From assembly GCA_027475525.1 (NCBI GenBank), contig JAMWFC010000117.1:1164183-1228182 (forward strand): DNA of 64,000 nucleotides. The letters are read 5' to 3'. The stretch is from Macrolepiota albuminosa (Eukaryota; Basidiomycota; Agaricomycetes; Agaricales; Agaricaceae). Below are positions 37,312-48,346 of this stretch, piece after piece (position 1 is the stretch's first letter; each line of letters begins with the position of its first letter). A program made the position numbers and the translations under genes. A model generated the notes under the pieces. It saw only the letters and a program-made list of their open reading frames with translations. It made no database searches and had not been told where the DNA came from.

Positions 37312-39770
37312 ATGTTTTTTTCCCTCATTTTACTACAGATCCTCGTCACATGTGTACAGAGTGCCGTTCTCGTCGACTTTCAAGTCGCTGAACCTCCTCC
37401 CGTCCCAAGAGATGCCAAGCAATGCACTGTTCAAGTACTACAGTGAGGGAAAATATCTATAATCCTCTGCAGACTAGGTTCACACTATATCAGGCGTGAC
37501 TTTGCTTTTTCGTTTGGAAGGTAAAGTCCGGCATACTTGTGACAGCACTGGTGTTGAATATACCTCCCTACAGTGCAGAAGTAGTGCAGCTAACGTTCAT
37601 CGATATATCTATTTTGTGTCGAGACCAATACTCATCAAAGCTATATGTAGACCACCCACTGATTGCGGCTCTCCCGGCTCCTGGGCTGCCGTTACCCTAA
37701 ATTTTACAGTGACCTCAAATGGAACGCAATTCGACCGACTGGGGATTTTTACTTTTCAAAATGTAGAGAGTATGCCATCAGTAAACTTCGCAGCTGAAAT
37801 ATACTAATTTGTTGGCTTGACAGTCTGGCGAACATCGACCCCAGAACCTACGCGAGGTGACGGAATCATTTGGACCTATGTCAAGGACGTTACACGGTAT
37901 ATTCCCCTATTTGCCAAATCAGGGACCTTTATACTTCAGCTCGACAACTTGATTCAGCCTGGGCTTGATGGCGTCTACTCCGGTGAGTGAATGCAGTTTC
38001 GGATAGTTGGACTGGTCTAAACGCTGCTAGCAACATTACACGCTACATATTACGCATCATCTCCAGAGAATCCTCCGGCTATGAGGTCCGACCTCATCGT
38101 TCCACTTTCAACATTTGCAAACGATACAGGGAACGATGCATCAGTTCCTCCAGGTTTCTCGGTAAACGAAATGCTTTTTTTATGCTGGGAAGGGTCTGAC
38201 ACGTCCTTGATTCAAGTTAAATGTGACCAGGTTTCTCGGTAAACGAAATGCTTTTTTTATGCTGGGAAGGGTCTGACACGTCCTTGATTCAAGTTAAATG
38301 TGACGCTGCCGCAGAATACTGTCGGCGTTTTTGCTGAGCTATATGCATCAGGAAATGGTGCCGAAGAGTTCTGGGTGTGTCTGAAATTCAACTCCCACTA
38401 GGCCCGTCTTACGCGCAGGTCTACAGTACTTCAATGTAGCGATGAGTTTATCTCCGCTTGCCTCCAGGCACAGCATCTCAACGAGGGCCATTCCGAGAAG
38501 TTAGATTGCTCGTGGATGGGCAGATCGCAGGAGTTGCATTCCTTACGCCACGATTTTCACTGGCGGGATTGCACCCACTGCTTGGAGGCAAGTTGATGAT
38601 ACATAACAGAGATTTCCCATCCTTCCTGACTTGATAACCCTAGGCCAATCACATCTTACGGAGCCCTTGACCTTCCGACCTATTTTCTGGACTTGACGCC
38701 TTTCGTCCCGGTCTTTGCTGATGGGGAACCACACAATATTACCATCGATGTTGCATCAGCCGAAGCAAATCATACCATCTTGCAGAATTGGTTTGTTTCT
38801 GGCGTATTACAAGTCAACACCGACAGGTCCTCAAGCCGTACCACTGGTCATATCACGTCATACATAGCAGAACCCTTCGCGTCCACTACCACTACGGGAA
38901 ATGTAGGGGACAACGGGGATGTTAACATTACAGTGATCGCAACGAGGAAGATCCATATTGAAGCAGACATTATCAGCGGAAGTGGGGTAATGACGCATGC
39001 AATATGGACGCAGGACCTTCAATATTCCAATGTACAAAGTTATCTAGAGAATGCGACCATCCAGGTAGGGTGCTTTCGTCCAAGGCGTGAATAATCCAAT
39101 GTTTTCATGTTACTAGAACGTCATACAAACTGCATCGGGAACATCGTCGTCATCACACAGCAACATCCCCACAGTGCTTGACACCTTTTCTTACCCTTTG
39201 GGCATCAACGTGACCTTTTTAGACCCTAGTGGGAACAGTTGTACGATTCCTGTTTTTTCTGCACTCTTGAAACCTTGACGAACGCCGAGTACCAGTTGTA
39301 GCGTCATTTGATCATTCATACGATCGCGATTTGCTTCCGTTCCCAGCCGTTCCGAGATCCAATATAACGGAGCGTCAAGTAGCAGGTTTGTTTAAGGTTT
39401 CAATGTAGGAAAGGGTGACAGTTTTGACTCTCGTTGATTTCAGTGGCCTTGTCAAGTAGCAGGTTTGTTTAAGGTTTCAATGTAGGAAAGGGTGACAGTT
39501 TTGACTCTCGTTGATTTCAGTGGCCTTTTCAATATTGCCCCAACTGGAAACACTGGAAATGGAACGAACACCAACAACTTCACTTACAGCGATTCCGCAG
39601 GGAATACATACCAGAGGGAAGTCCAAGCAGTCCTCAATAATATCACTTTTGATGTCCAGAGCGGAAGTCTTGCTCCCATCGCTGAGGATGATATCTCAAA
39701 AAGTACAGGGCCGTCAGCAACAATGTTCGCTCGTGCGAGACTGCCAGGTGGTCGGATTGCTGGGACGTAA
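37312..39770 (+). CDS. Peptide-N-glycosidase A-like secreted amidase, copy 2
   Basis: Tandem paralogue of the preceding gene, same family and strand. Start at 37312 with signal peptide MFFSLILLQILVTCVQSAVL. Spliced motifs: VDFQVAEPPPVPRDAKQC, PPTDCGSPGSWAAVTLNFTV, DRLGIFTFQNVE, STPEPTRGDGIIWTYVKDVT, YYASSPENPPAMRSDLIVPL, LDLPTYFLDLTPFVPVFADG and TILQNWFVSGVLQVNTD. One intron (38588-38643) starts with GC instead of GT. The joins at 38150 and 39374 affect it; the second has a missing base at the join. The exon at about 38428-38587 needs three further single-base insertions (near 38438, 38459 and 38543) to read FNV..DEFISALPPGTASQRG, so either this copy is decaying or the consensus is poor here. 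Stop at 39768-39770. Confidence 0.82.
38150..38303. repeat. Exact 77-bp tandem duplication (copies 38150-38226, 38227-38303)
   Basis: Perfect direct repeat over an intron of PNGase A copy 2 and the start of the next exon (LNVTLPQNTVGVF). The short exon to its right is in frame as written; the following exon has three apparent single-base losses. Confidence 0.97.
39374..39527. repeat. Exact 77-bp tandem duplication (copies 39374-39450, 39451-39527)
   Basis: Perfect direct repeat over the last intron of PNGase A copy 2. One base inserted right after copy two puts FNIAPTGNTGNGTNTNNF in frame with the exon start, matching DGFYQLMTGGNYGNGTSTN of copy 1. Confidence 0.97.
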
Positions 39771-40017
39771 TAGGATGAACGCAAATGTCATCCTGTATAA
39801 TTATGTTACATGTATAGCGACAGTCAGCAAGTACCCCACATTCTATCCTCATCCTCTTCCTCAAAAGCTCGGTGTGATATCGGGTACAACTCTGTGTTGA
39901 ACAGCATCAAGATCATGTCGAAACAGCAAACGAATGTCCAAAGCCTATTCATCTAATGAAGATAGATGGGAGTTCGTTGAGAACTTCCTCAGGAACTGAA
40001 TTTGGTGCCTTTTCGAT

Positions 40018-43000
40018 CTAGAATAGGCCGGTTACTAGTCCCGTCTCTGAATCTAGTCCAACTTCCCAAAAGCCTAAGGAACTAGTGAGGATGCTGACAC
40101 TTGACTAGGAAAGAAATGATCAAACCTGGGCGGGTCCCAAGTCCAGGCATTGTCTGCATGTCGCCTAATATGGGATACAAAAACCCGGCTCCAGCTGATA
40201 GACGGACGGCGCGGATAGGGATAGTGAAACCTAATCGGCGTGTCAGAGAAGGATTACTCGCATGCAAAGATGACAACTCACCTGTTGGTACACCTTTAAG
40301 CTTCGCATCATGAGAGAAAGAGTATTGAGTCTTTGCCATGCAGACTAGTAATACCATCAGCACATACGTCAAAAAACAAGTAAAATACCAAGATACCCAC
40401 TGGGAAGATTTCCATAACCTTGACGGGTGTAAGTGTCTACTTGTTTCTGAGCCAGCGGGCTGAGCTGGATGCCATCGGCACCATAGATCTCTTTAGAGAT
40501 AGTAGCGATTTTCTCCTCGATGGGCAGGTCGAGGTTATAGAGGAATTTGAAGTTTGATTCACCCTCACATGTTGCGATGACTGCCTCTGCCAAAGTGCGA
40601 GCGCCCGCACCGCCCTCAGCCCAATGATTGCTGACCACAGCAGCATCAGCACCGCCTGCCAAAGCTTCCTGACGAACCAATTCGAGTTCTGCTGCAGTGT
40701 CAGACCTGTAATGTCACAATTTAAGCTCCATGTCAAGCAAGCAATTCTCTCAAGGGCGTACGCAAACTGATTTATGGCAACTATGGCCTTGATTCCAAAC
40801 TTCTTGGAGTTCTGGATATGCTTCACCAAGTTCTTGCATCCCTCTTTAAGGGTAACGAGATCCTCTGATGTGTATACCTCGCTCAAAGGCTTCCCAGGAG
40901 TGACTTCAGGGCCTCCACCATGCATCTTGAGAGCACGAGTAGTAGCAACAATAACTGTGGCATCAGGAGTGAGCCCGCTGACACGACACTTGATGTTACA
41001 GAATTTCTCCATGCCCATGTCAGCGCCGAAGCCACCTTCAGTCAGAACGTAACCAACGCGATCTGAGGGATCGCCTTCTTCTGTGCCAGCCAACTTGAGG
41101 GCAACCTTGTCAGCGAGGATCGACGAGTTGCCATGAGCAATGTTAGCGAAGGGGCCAGCATGCACAAAGACTGGAGTACCCTTGATAAATAATGAATATC
41201 GTCCTGTTGTACGAGATAGGAGATAAAGCGTTTACCTGTAAGGTTTGCATCAGATTGGGCTTGATTGCGTCCTTCATCAAGACAGCAAGAGCACCAGAGA
41301 CACCAATGTCATCGGCAGTGATAGGGTCGCCTTGCTTGCTAGTTGCTACAACCATGGCACCAAGGCGTGCTTTCATGTCTTCGAGGCCAGTGGTTAAAGC
41401 GAGGACAGCCATGCATTCGCTAGCAACAGCAATATCGAACCCTGCCTCGCGCTCATGCCCCTGTTCCGTGGAGTTGCGGCCAATGGTGATCTTCCTCAAG
41501 AATCTGTCATTGGTGTCCAGCACGCGGTTCCACGTGATAGTATCCAAGTCGACGTCCAGACGCGCAAAACGGGTAATCTCTTCGGGTGTCAGCTCGTTAG
41601 GGTCAGTTTTGTTGATACCAAGCTTCTTGAGTCGCTTCAACATGAGAGGTGCGAATTCACGTTTTCCCTTCTTAGTGGGTACGAGACGGCTAAACAAGGC
41701 CTGCCAGTGCGTTGATGAGACAGGAAGCAAATTTACAAGACTCATGCTTACTTTGTCACTTTGAGTCGCTTCGTGGAAGATGCGAGCATCCAGCGCGGCC
41801 GCTGAAGGAGGATGAGATGTTTCAGATCGGATGAAGACAGAGCTCTTTTACCTAACAAATTATTCGCAGCCGTTACTGCGTGGATATCACCTGTCAAGTG
41901 CAAATTGAACTGCAGTTACCATATGAGCCCATGTCGAATACACCATATTCCAACGACATACTTCGTCCATAGGAATAACTTGACTGTAACCTCCACCAGC
42001 GGCACCACCCTTAATACCGAACGTGGGACCTTGACTGGGCTGGCGAACACAAGCAAAAGCAGGGCGGCCAAGCTCTGCCCCAAGGGCTTGAGCTAGACCA
42101 ATGGTGGTCGTCGACTTACCTTCTCCAAGGGGTGTCGGAGTGATACTATTTAGACACTTCGTCAGTAAGTGAATCGCGGAATAACCAAGCCTCAAAGCTT
42201 ACCCGGAGATGATGATATATTTGCCATCCTTCCGATGAGCCAGACGGTTAAGAACACTCAGATCGACCTTGGCCTTGTATGTGCCATAGCTCTCAAGTTC
42301 ATCGGGCACCGATGAGCCAGACGGTTAAGAACACTCAGATCGACCTTGGCCTTGTATGTGCCATAGCTCTCAAGTTCATCGGGCAGAGTCCAATTTCATG
42401 CGCGAGCTGGGCGACGGGTTTGGGGGTTTGAGCACGAGCGATTTCAAGGTCACTTGGAACGTTTTCTAGGATATTCAACGGAAGAGGCTTGACCTTGAGT
42501 TCACGAGATTTTTTCCAAAGACGTTCAGCAGAGTTCAAGGTGTTCTCCATGAGCATGGCCACGGTCATAGGACCAACACCTCCGGGGACAGGAGTAATAT
42601 ATGATGCTACTTGTGATGCCGAAGAGTATTCGACATCTCCGACTAGGCGTTGGCCAGATTTTTTGGTGGCATCTAAATGTTTTGGTGATTGGATTGGATC
42701 GAATTGATACGCGTGGATGTATCAGCAATACGACTTACCAGGAACGTAGTTAATTCCAACATCGATGACAACAGCACCAGGCTTGATCCAGGATCCCTTG
42801 ACAAATTCCGCTTTTCCAATGGCAGCTACAAGTATATCAGCAGATCTTATCTAATCAATAATCAATAATGCATGCAATCGCGCAAACACCAGTCGTGCTC
42901 ACGATCGCTTCTATGTTTTGAGTCCGGCTATGGCATTGAGTTACTGTGGCATCGCGATGTCTTAGCATAGAAGCGACCGGACTCCCGACGATGTCGCTTC

Positions 43001-43636
43001 GACCAAGAACAACAGCAGTAGATCCAGCAATGGGAAAACCGGTAGATTCCAGTAATCTAATAACCGCAGATGGGGTGCAAGGCGCGAAGATAGGGTCAGA
43101 GGCACGCGACGAGAGGTGACCTATGTTGTACGCGTGGAATCTGTTGGCCGATGAGTGACGCGTTTAGATGCCGAAGGACATAACGTTACCCATCGACATC
43201 CTTTTCCGGGCTGACGGCTTCTGTCACGCGACGTTCGTCTTCGGGAGTGACATGCTCGCCGAGAGGAAGTTGAACGAGGATGCCGCTGATCTGTGCATCA
43301 TCATTGAGTTTTCCGACAATCCCTACAATGTTCTCGGCGGTGGTTTCGGCCGGGACCAAGACGTGTTTGAATTTGATGCCGATCTCCTCAGCAGCCTTTG
43401 CCTTCATCCGAACATACGTGGAGGAATCGGGACGCTCGCCTGCCTGCACGATGGCGAGGGTAGGCTGGAAGCGAGGGTACTTTGCCTGGAAATTTTTGAT
43501 ACGGTTTGCGGCGGCTTCACGTATCGATCTGACACGTGAATCAGGGGAGGAGAAATTCAGATAATATTTTTCGAGCGTACTTTGCCAGGGCAGTGCCATT
43601 GATGACTTTTGCGCCAGCTTCGGCCTGAGTTGCCAT
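40018..43636 (-). CDS. ADE3: Trifunctional C1-tetrahydrofolate synthase
   Basis: Combines methylene-THF dehydrogenase, methenyl-THF cyclohydrolase and formyl-THF synthetase and so supplies one-carbon units for purine and methionine synthesis. Start at 43636 ([19 protein letters not shown]), then [34 protein letters not shown] with the catalytic YVRMK lysine, and [20 protein letters not shown]. The synthetase half opens with [20 protein letters not shown] and the ATP-binding loop [20 protein letters not shown], then [20 protein letters not shown]. The last exon reads [18 protein letters not shown], stop at 40018-40020. The short presequence does not look strongly mitochondrial, so this is probably the cytosolic form; that is an inference. 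The join at 42232-42385 interrupts [14 protein letters not shown]. Confidence 0.95.
42232..42385. repeat. Exact 77-bp tandem duplication (copies 42232-42308, 42309-42385)
   Basis: Perfect direct repeat at the junction of the dehydrogenase and synthetase halves of C1-THF synthase. One base is missing exactly at the right edge: EIGL and PDELESY are joined only if a base is added there. Confidence 0.97.
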
Positions 43637-43972
43637 CGTACGATGATAGACGGATAAGGAGCGTGCAGCGTTCCGGTAAATATACAGCCGCATTTGTTTA
43701 CGCCCGTTTTGGCTTGGCGAGGTGGAACTGAAGAAAAAAGAGAGCAGAGAAAAGAGAAGCCACGGTTCAGTGGATAGAAATGTAAGAGGTGTGCCTGCAC
43801 CCTGTCCTCAACTTTGGAGAATGAGCCACAGTTCAGACCGCTTCAACCACGGCAGAGCTGGCAGATTTTTTTTGAGATGATCGAGATTATTATACCCGGA
43901 CTTCCCACGCTGAACTGCGAATTTTTTGGCCGCACGGTTTATAGATCTCTAGACCAACGCAACACGTCAACA
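43637..43972. other. Divergent intergenic region ADE3 / MGE1
   Basis: A 336-bp spacer between two divergent start codons. It must hold both promoters. I see no repeat, palindrome or clear TATA element worth naming. Confidence 0.5.
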
Positions 43973-44749
43973 ATGGCTTCTGCTGCCCGCGCTCTCCACG
44001 TCTTCCGCGCCACGACTTCGCTGTCGTCTCGGCCATTTGCTCGTTCCACTGTTGGCCGTGCGGCTGTCCTAGGCCGTCGCTACTACTCGGAGGAAAAGGC
44101 GGAGGACAAGGCAGAGGCACAGAAAGAAGGTGCAAATGAGGGCGAGTCAGTCCTTACACCTGAGCAGGAAAAGCTCAAGGCAAAAGAGGCTGAAGTTGTT
44201 GATTTGACCGTACGCGAGCTACCGTTCAAAGTGTCTGACTTGTCACTAATGTCGATATAGTCCCGTCTCCGATATCTCCAAGCCGACTTCTTGAACCTGC
44301 AGCGTAATGCTGCACGGGAAAAGGAACAGACTCGGGACTTTGCCATCACTCGCTTCGCAACTGACCTGCTAGAAACAGCAGATGTCCTAACGTTGGCACT
44401 GAAATCTGTCCCACCGTCGGCACTTGCACCTCCTGAAGCATCTCCCGAGTCTTCAGAACCCTCATCTAACACTCCATCCGACAAAACCCCACAGCAGTAC
44501 CTGCAGGAATTACATCAAGGTGTCCAGATCACTCAGCGCCAGCTCCTACAAACTCTCTTCAAATACCATGTCAAACCTTTTGACCCACTAGGTGACACCT
44601 TCGACCCCAATTTCCACGAAGCTCTTTATCAGGCCCCAATACCCGGAAAAACGCCAGGGACTGTGATTGATGTACAGAAGATTGGTTACAAAATTAAGGA
44701 TCGTGTGCTGAGGGCGGCGCAAGTCGGTGTTGCCCAGGATGCGACATAA
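43973..44749 (+). CDS. MGE1: Mitochondrial GrpE, nucleotide-exchange factor for mtHsp70
   Basis: Releases ADP from matrix Hsp70 (Ssc1) during protein import and folding. Two exons, 43973-44209 and 44261-44749, encode 241 aa. The amino end is a presequence (MASAARALHVFRATTSLSSR, ending near RRYYSEE). A charged helix (EQEKLKAKEAEVVDLT) leads into the GrpE core SRLRYLQADFLNLQRNAARE, with RDFAITRFATDLLETADVL, YLQELHQGVQITQRQLLQTL, FKYHVKPFDPLGDTFDPNFH and the signature DVQKIGYKIKDRVLRAAQVG. A Ser/Pro-rich loop (LAPPEASPESSEPSSNTPSD) is inserted in the middle, as in several fungal homologues. Complete and intact. Confidence 0.95.
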
Positions 44750-44810
44750 CATTAGGTTATTAGAGGTGTGGACGTCTAATGGGCTAGAGCATTATTTTAG
44801 TTTCACGTAA

Positions 44811-46290
44811 TCAACGTATCTCAACTCCCAGCTGGTCTTTGAGGCAAGAAACAACCCGAGCTTGAATAGCATTGACCTCATCATTCGACAATGATCTAGG
44901 TCGTATGAGGTCACAGTGGACAAGAATGAGGAGGGTAGAGCATACCTATCCATTGACCGATAGTTGATCCTGAAACATGTACTGATGCGACCGGTTTTCG
45001 GATGAACAAACTCGTCAATCTGCAAAATACTGTGAGGTCGGGCCTTGTGGACAGAGAAGCAGATTCCTACTTTCTTCACATCTTCTACAATGTCTCCAGC
45101 TACATCACGAACCAAATCACAAAAGTCATTTTCATGAAGTAATTGATCCTTCAAAGACCAGAAGCTGACGTCCTTGAAACACGAAGGGTATTTCGAATAA
45201 GGCTTAAAGGTCGTAATCTTTCCATGCTCGAACTGCGATAAGAAACGAGAATCGATTGACCAAAACAGTCGAATGTCAGGAATGGAGAACAAAATCATAG
45301 CGATCCTTTCCAACCCAAGTCCAAAAGCCCAGCCAATTTTATTCGGGACCTCTGATAAACAAAGCGGATGAGATTCACGATGTGTCAAATCAGGAAAATC
45401 GCACCAGCAACGTCCAGAGTGGCTTGTTGAATAACGCCACATCCTAATATCTCAAGCCACTTGCCTTGAAAGAACACTTCGACCTCGAAACTCGGGCTTG
45501 TAAACGGGAAGTAAGCCTCTATCCACCGCACCCTAAGCGGATTCTCCTTGGTCGTCCCGGCGACGCCACCGAACAACCTAAGAATGAGGGTATTCAACGA
45601 CAGCTTGAGGTTCAGCGCGACGGCCTCTGAGTACTTGGGATCATGCGTTGGTTGTACCGGGTTTGTGGGGGAAATATGCGGCACATCCTCAATAACAATA
45701 TTGGACACCGCAAGCTGTTGTGCCAGACGCTCATTATCTTCCTGAATCTCTTTCAACCCTGACACGTCGGCGTCGAACAGTCGCGCACCCTCCATCTGAT
45801 GGAACACGGGATAGTGCGACTGGTCGATCTCGTCGCGCCTATACACGTCCGCGGTGAGCAAAAACTTATCCTTCCCCTGACGGAAAACTTCGACCTCATG
45901 CGCGGACGTGTGCGTGCGAAGCATGAGGTCCTTGTTTATGTAGTAGCTGTCGGTGACGGCGCGTCCCGGGTGGTCTTTCGGGAAAGAGAGCTCATCAAAG
46001 TTCTGATAGGGAGTTACGAGCGGTGAGAGGGAAGACAGGTGGGAAAAATCGGGGTAGTGTGACTCGATGAGCGAACGAAGGGTGTTGAGCGGATGAGCAG
46101 GGACTGTATGGAGGCGCAGAGGGAGTTTTGCGAGGATGGATGGGGTCACGTTGGTAGTGGCGTCCGTCGGGTACGAGGCGCCAAATATCTCGATATGCTT
46201 AGAAAATGGACCAGAAATTAAACGACGAGCACCTGGTATACATCTTGGGCTCGTTAGGCGCGTAGTCAGTATTCTCGCCGCCCACGACAT
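44811..46290 (-). CDS. MSF1: Mitochondrial phenylalanyl-tRNA synthetase (monomeric)
   Basis: Charges mitochondrial tRNA-Phe. Start at 46290 ([20 protein letters not shown]), a basic presequence. Motif 1 region reads [18 protein letters not shown], motif 2 [20 protein letters not shown] and [20 protein letters not shown] followed by [10 protein letters not shown]. Substrate-pocket segment [20 protein letters not shown], then [16 protein letters not shown], and after an intron motif 3 [20 protein letters not shown]. The end is the anticodon-binding FDX-ACB domain ([52 protein letters not shown]), stop at 44811-44813. All three class II motifs are visible, so the gene is taken as functional. Confidence 0.94.
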
Positions 46291-46560
46291 CCAAAAATGT
46301 CAGCTGCAACAGCCACACTCGAGGAAATTAATTTCAAGTGTTTGGTCACGTTGACATCAAGAATCATTTGTATTCAACGCTTAGTATACTATCTACTAAT
46401 TACCGCAAGATGCTACAAGCGTTAGAATATATAAGGTCGTAAGTTCATCCATCTGTCAGTGGTACCAGCCGAGCATAAGGGGAAAGGGGGAGTAGAATCG
46501 CAAACGAGAACGTCCAAATCCGGTCCCGTGAAATACAGAATTAACATCATTACCGGCCTG

Positions 46561-47991
46561 TTACCAGCCACCAAACCATCGCGAAGGAGGCCGCCTCGTT
46601 GCGCGAGGCCCACGAACAACTGCCCGAGTAGCGTAATGACCATCATCGGCTTCCTCGGAGATAATTTCTACCGCAGTCGTCTTTGGGCTCGAAGCCGTCG
46701 TTGGAGAAGTGGCGCCTTCGGGCTTGGGGTTGGCAGCAAGGCGGGTATTGGCAGGAGGCGGAACGGTAACGATTTGGGTCTGGACTACAGTTTTGGTTTC
46801 GGTCTCGTATGCGATTTCGGAGACAACAAGAGGGGGAAGTTCGTAATATGACTGCAAAGAAAAAGGTCAGTAAGAGCAAAGAATGATGTGTGTGAAGAAG
46901 ACCACACGACCAGCCACAAGAAAATAGTGCATCACGTGGATCGCGTCGCGAATCTACGATCGCGAAGCCGATCATTATCGATCGTGTCGTGGCCAGCCCT
47001 CGGGCTGGTCAGTGGTCAACAAAGGACGAGAGGGACGAGGAAGAAACCATAGTCCCCCTAGCCCGGACGAAGGAGTAAATGGGGCGTGGACGAGATATAC
47101 GGACTCGATAATATAATGTTGACACCCTCCTTCGTCTCAAAGCTCAGAACGGCGCGGGGAGGGCGGCGGTACCTTGGCTTTTCGCTTTGCTCCAACAGGT
47201 TCATATACATAGTCATCTTCAACAGTTTGAGGGTCATCATTTCCCAGAGCACTGTACGAGACGATCAGGGCGGGCGCGTTGACTGACATCGATAAACCTA
47301 CTGAAGTTGCTCCATGATCCAACTTTCACGTCGTGAAGCGTCGTGTTCTCTCCGATTGACTGCCTCTTCACGTTTGCTCATATCTCTTTCCCGTTCAGCA
47401 ATCTTAAGTTCTCGATCAAACAGCTCCTCTGCACGTGTACCAACCCAACCAGGGGGGGCAAGAGAGTCCTCCTTCACCACCTCCTTAATCACCGTCTGCA
47501 TGGGGCCAGCGACAGTCTCCGTTATAGTTGTGGCGATACAAGGAGGACAAGAAGTAGGAAGGACACCACCGGGTGCACCGGCCAACAACTCTGCTCCGTT
47601 ATAGTTGTGGCGATACAAGGAGGACAAGAAGTAGGAAGGACACCACCGGGTGCACCGGCCAACAACTCTGCTCACGACGAGCGACTTCAGCCTCGCGCTG
47701 AGTAACAGCACTCTCTCGGGCGATGAGAGCCTGAGTCCGTTTGGGAGTCAGGTACCCAAGGACGCCTGATTTAGCAGAATCAAGACCAGAGTCTGATGAG
47801 ACACCGGCAGAAGGCAGTGAAAGCATGACAGCGAGGACGGCGAGGACAAGGGATAGGACTAGAAGGAGAGTAGTGGAGGAAATAGTACGATGATGATGGC
47901 GAGAGGAGCGTTCACGTTCACGTTCCCGCTCACGCTCACTACGGTGTGGGCGATGGTCACGGTCACGATGCTCGGATGTGGTTGGGGCCAT
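46561..47991 (-). CDS. Single-pass membrane protein with coiled coil, unknown function
   Basis: Start at 47991. The short amino end is hydrophilic with an Arg/Glu repeat (HRSERERERERERSSRHHH), then one strong membrane segment (STTLLLVLSLVLAVLAVMLS). A coiled coil of repeated R-E heptads follows (ALIARESAVTQREAEVARRE, later ERERDMSKREEAVNRREHDA), separated by a Pro/Thr-rich segment with two cysteines (LPTSCPPCIATTITETVAGP). The tail (YELPPLVVSEIAYETETKTV) is Pro/Thr-rich and ends PSRWFGGW. A type II topology with lumenal coiled coil is plausible. I know no named family. The 77-bp join at 47517-47670 interrupts the coiled coil, with one base missing near its right edge. Confidence 0.72.
47517..47670. 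repeat. Exact 77-bp tandem duplication (copies 47517-47593, 47594-47670)
   Basis: Perfect direct repeat in the coiled-coil membrane gene. One added base at the right edge, within three bases of the join, links EVARRE to AELLAGAPGGVLPTS in frame. Confidence 0.97.
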
Positions 47992-48346
47992 CTTAACTGC
48001 ACGTAATGATGAGGGCGAGAGGGCCATGGTCAATGGGAAGACGCCTACCGTTAGAACTTGAACTAGGCGACTTGAATGGAAGCTGGCGTAGCAGGGATAG
48101 ACGACTTGGAAATAATGGTGGAAACGAGAAAAGCAGTGGGGAAGGTAGCGCGCGACTGAAAAAAAATGAGATGGGAGTTAATAACAACGAATCCAACAAT
48201 GCAAACGAGTCCAAATTTTGCCATTTCCATTGTTCAACCAACACGTGTTGAACACGTGTTCTCCTTTTTTGGTTCTAATTGTCTTCACGTGTTTGGTCAA
48301 CAACCATTCGGCTTTCAGTCTGTCTTTTGGACTTGGACGCGCGACA
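47992..48346. promoter_or_regulatory. Divergent promoter with three phased CACGTG boxes
   Basis: The 355 bp between the divergent starts of the coiled-coil membrane gene and the Nur1-like gene carries CACGTG at 48242-48247, 48253-48258 and 48286-48291. Start-to-start spacings are 11 and 33 bp, so all three face the same side of the helix. The first two are embedded in the direct repeat AACACGTGTT. All three lie 55-105 bp upstream of the plus-strand start, making them candidates for activating the Nur1-like gene. Binding by a bHLH factor is inferred. Confidence 0.55.

Noticed and set aside
40018..43636. C1-THF synthase split into two genes at about 42.3 kb
   Set aside because: The break falls exactly at a 77-bp join between LPDELES and the synthetase domain; one gene is the usual fungal arrangement.
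47881..47945. Short CGTTCACGTTCACG-like repeat as a regulatory or satellite element
   Set aside because: It encodes the Arg/Glu repeat at the amino end of the coiled-coil membrane protein and is explained by coding content.
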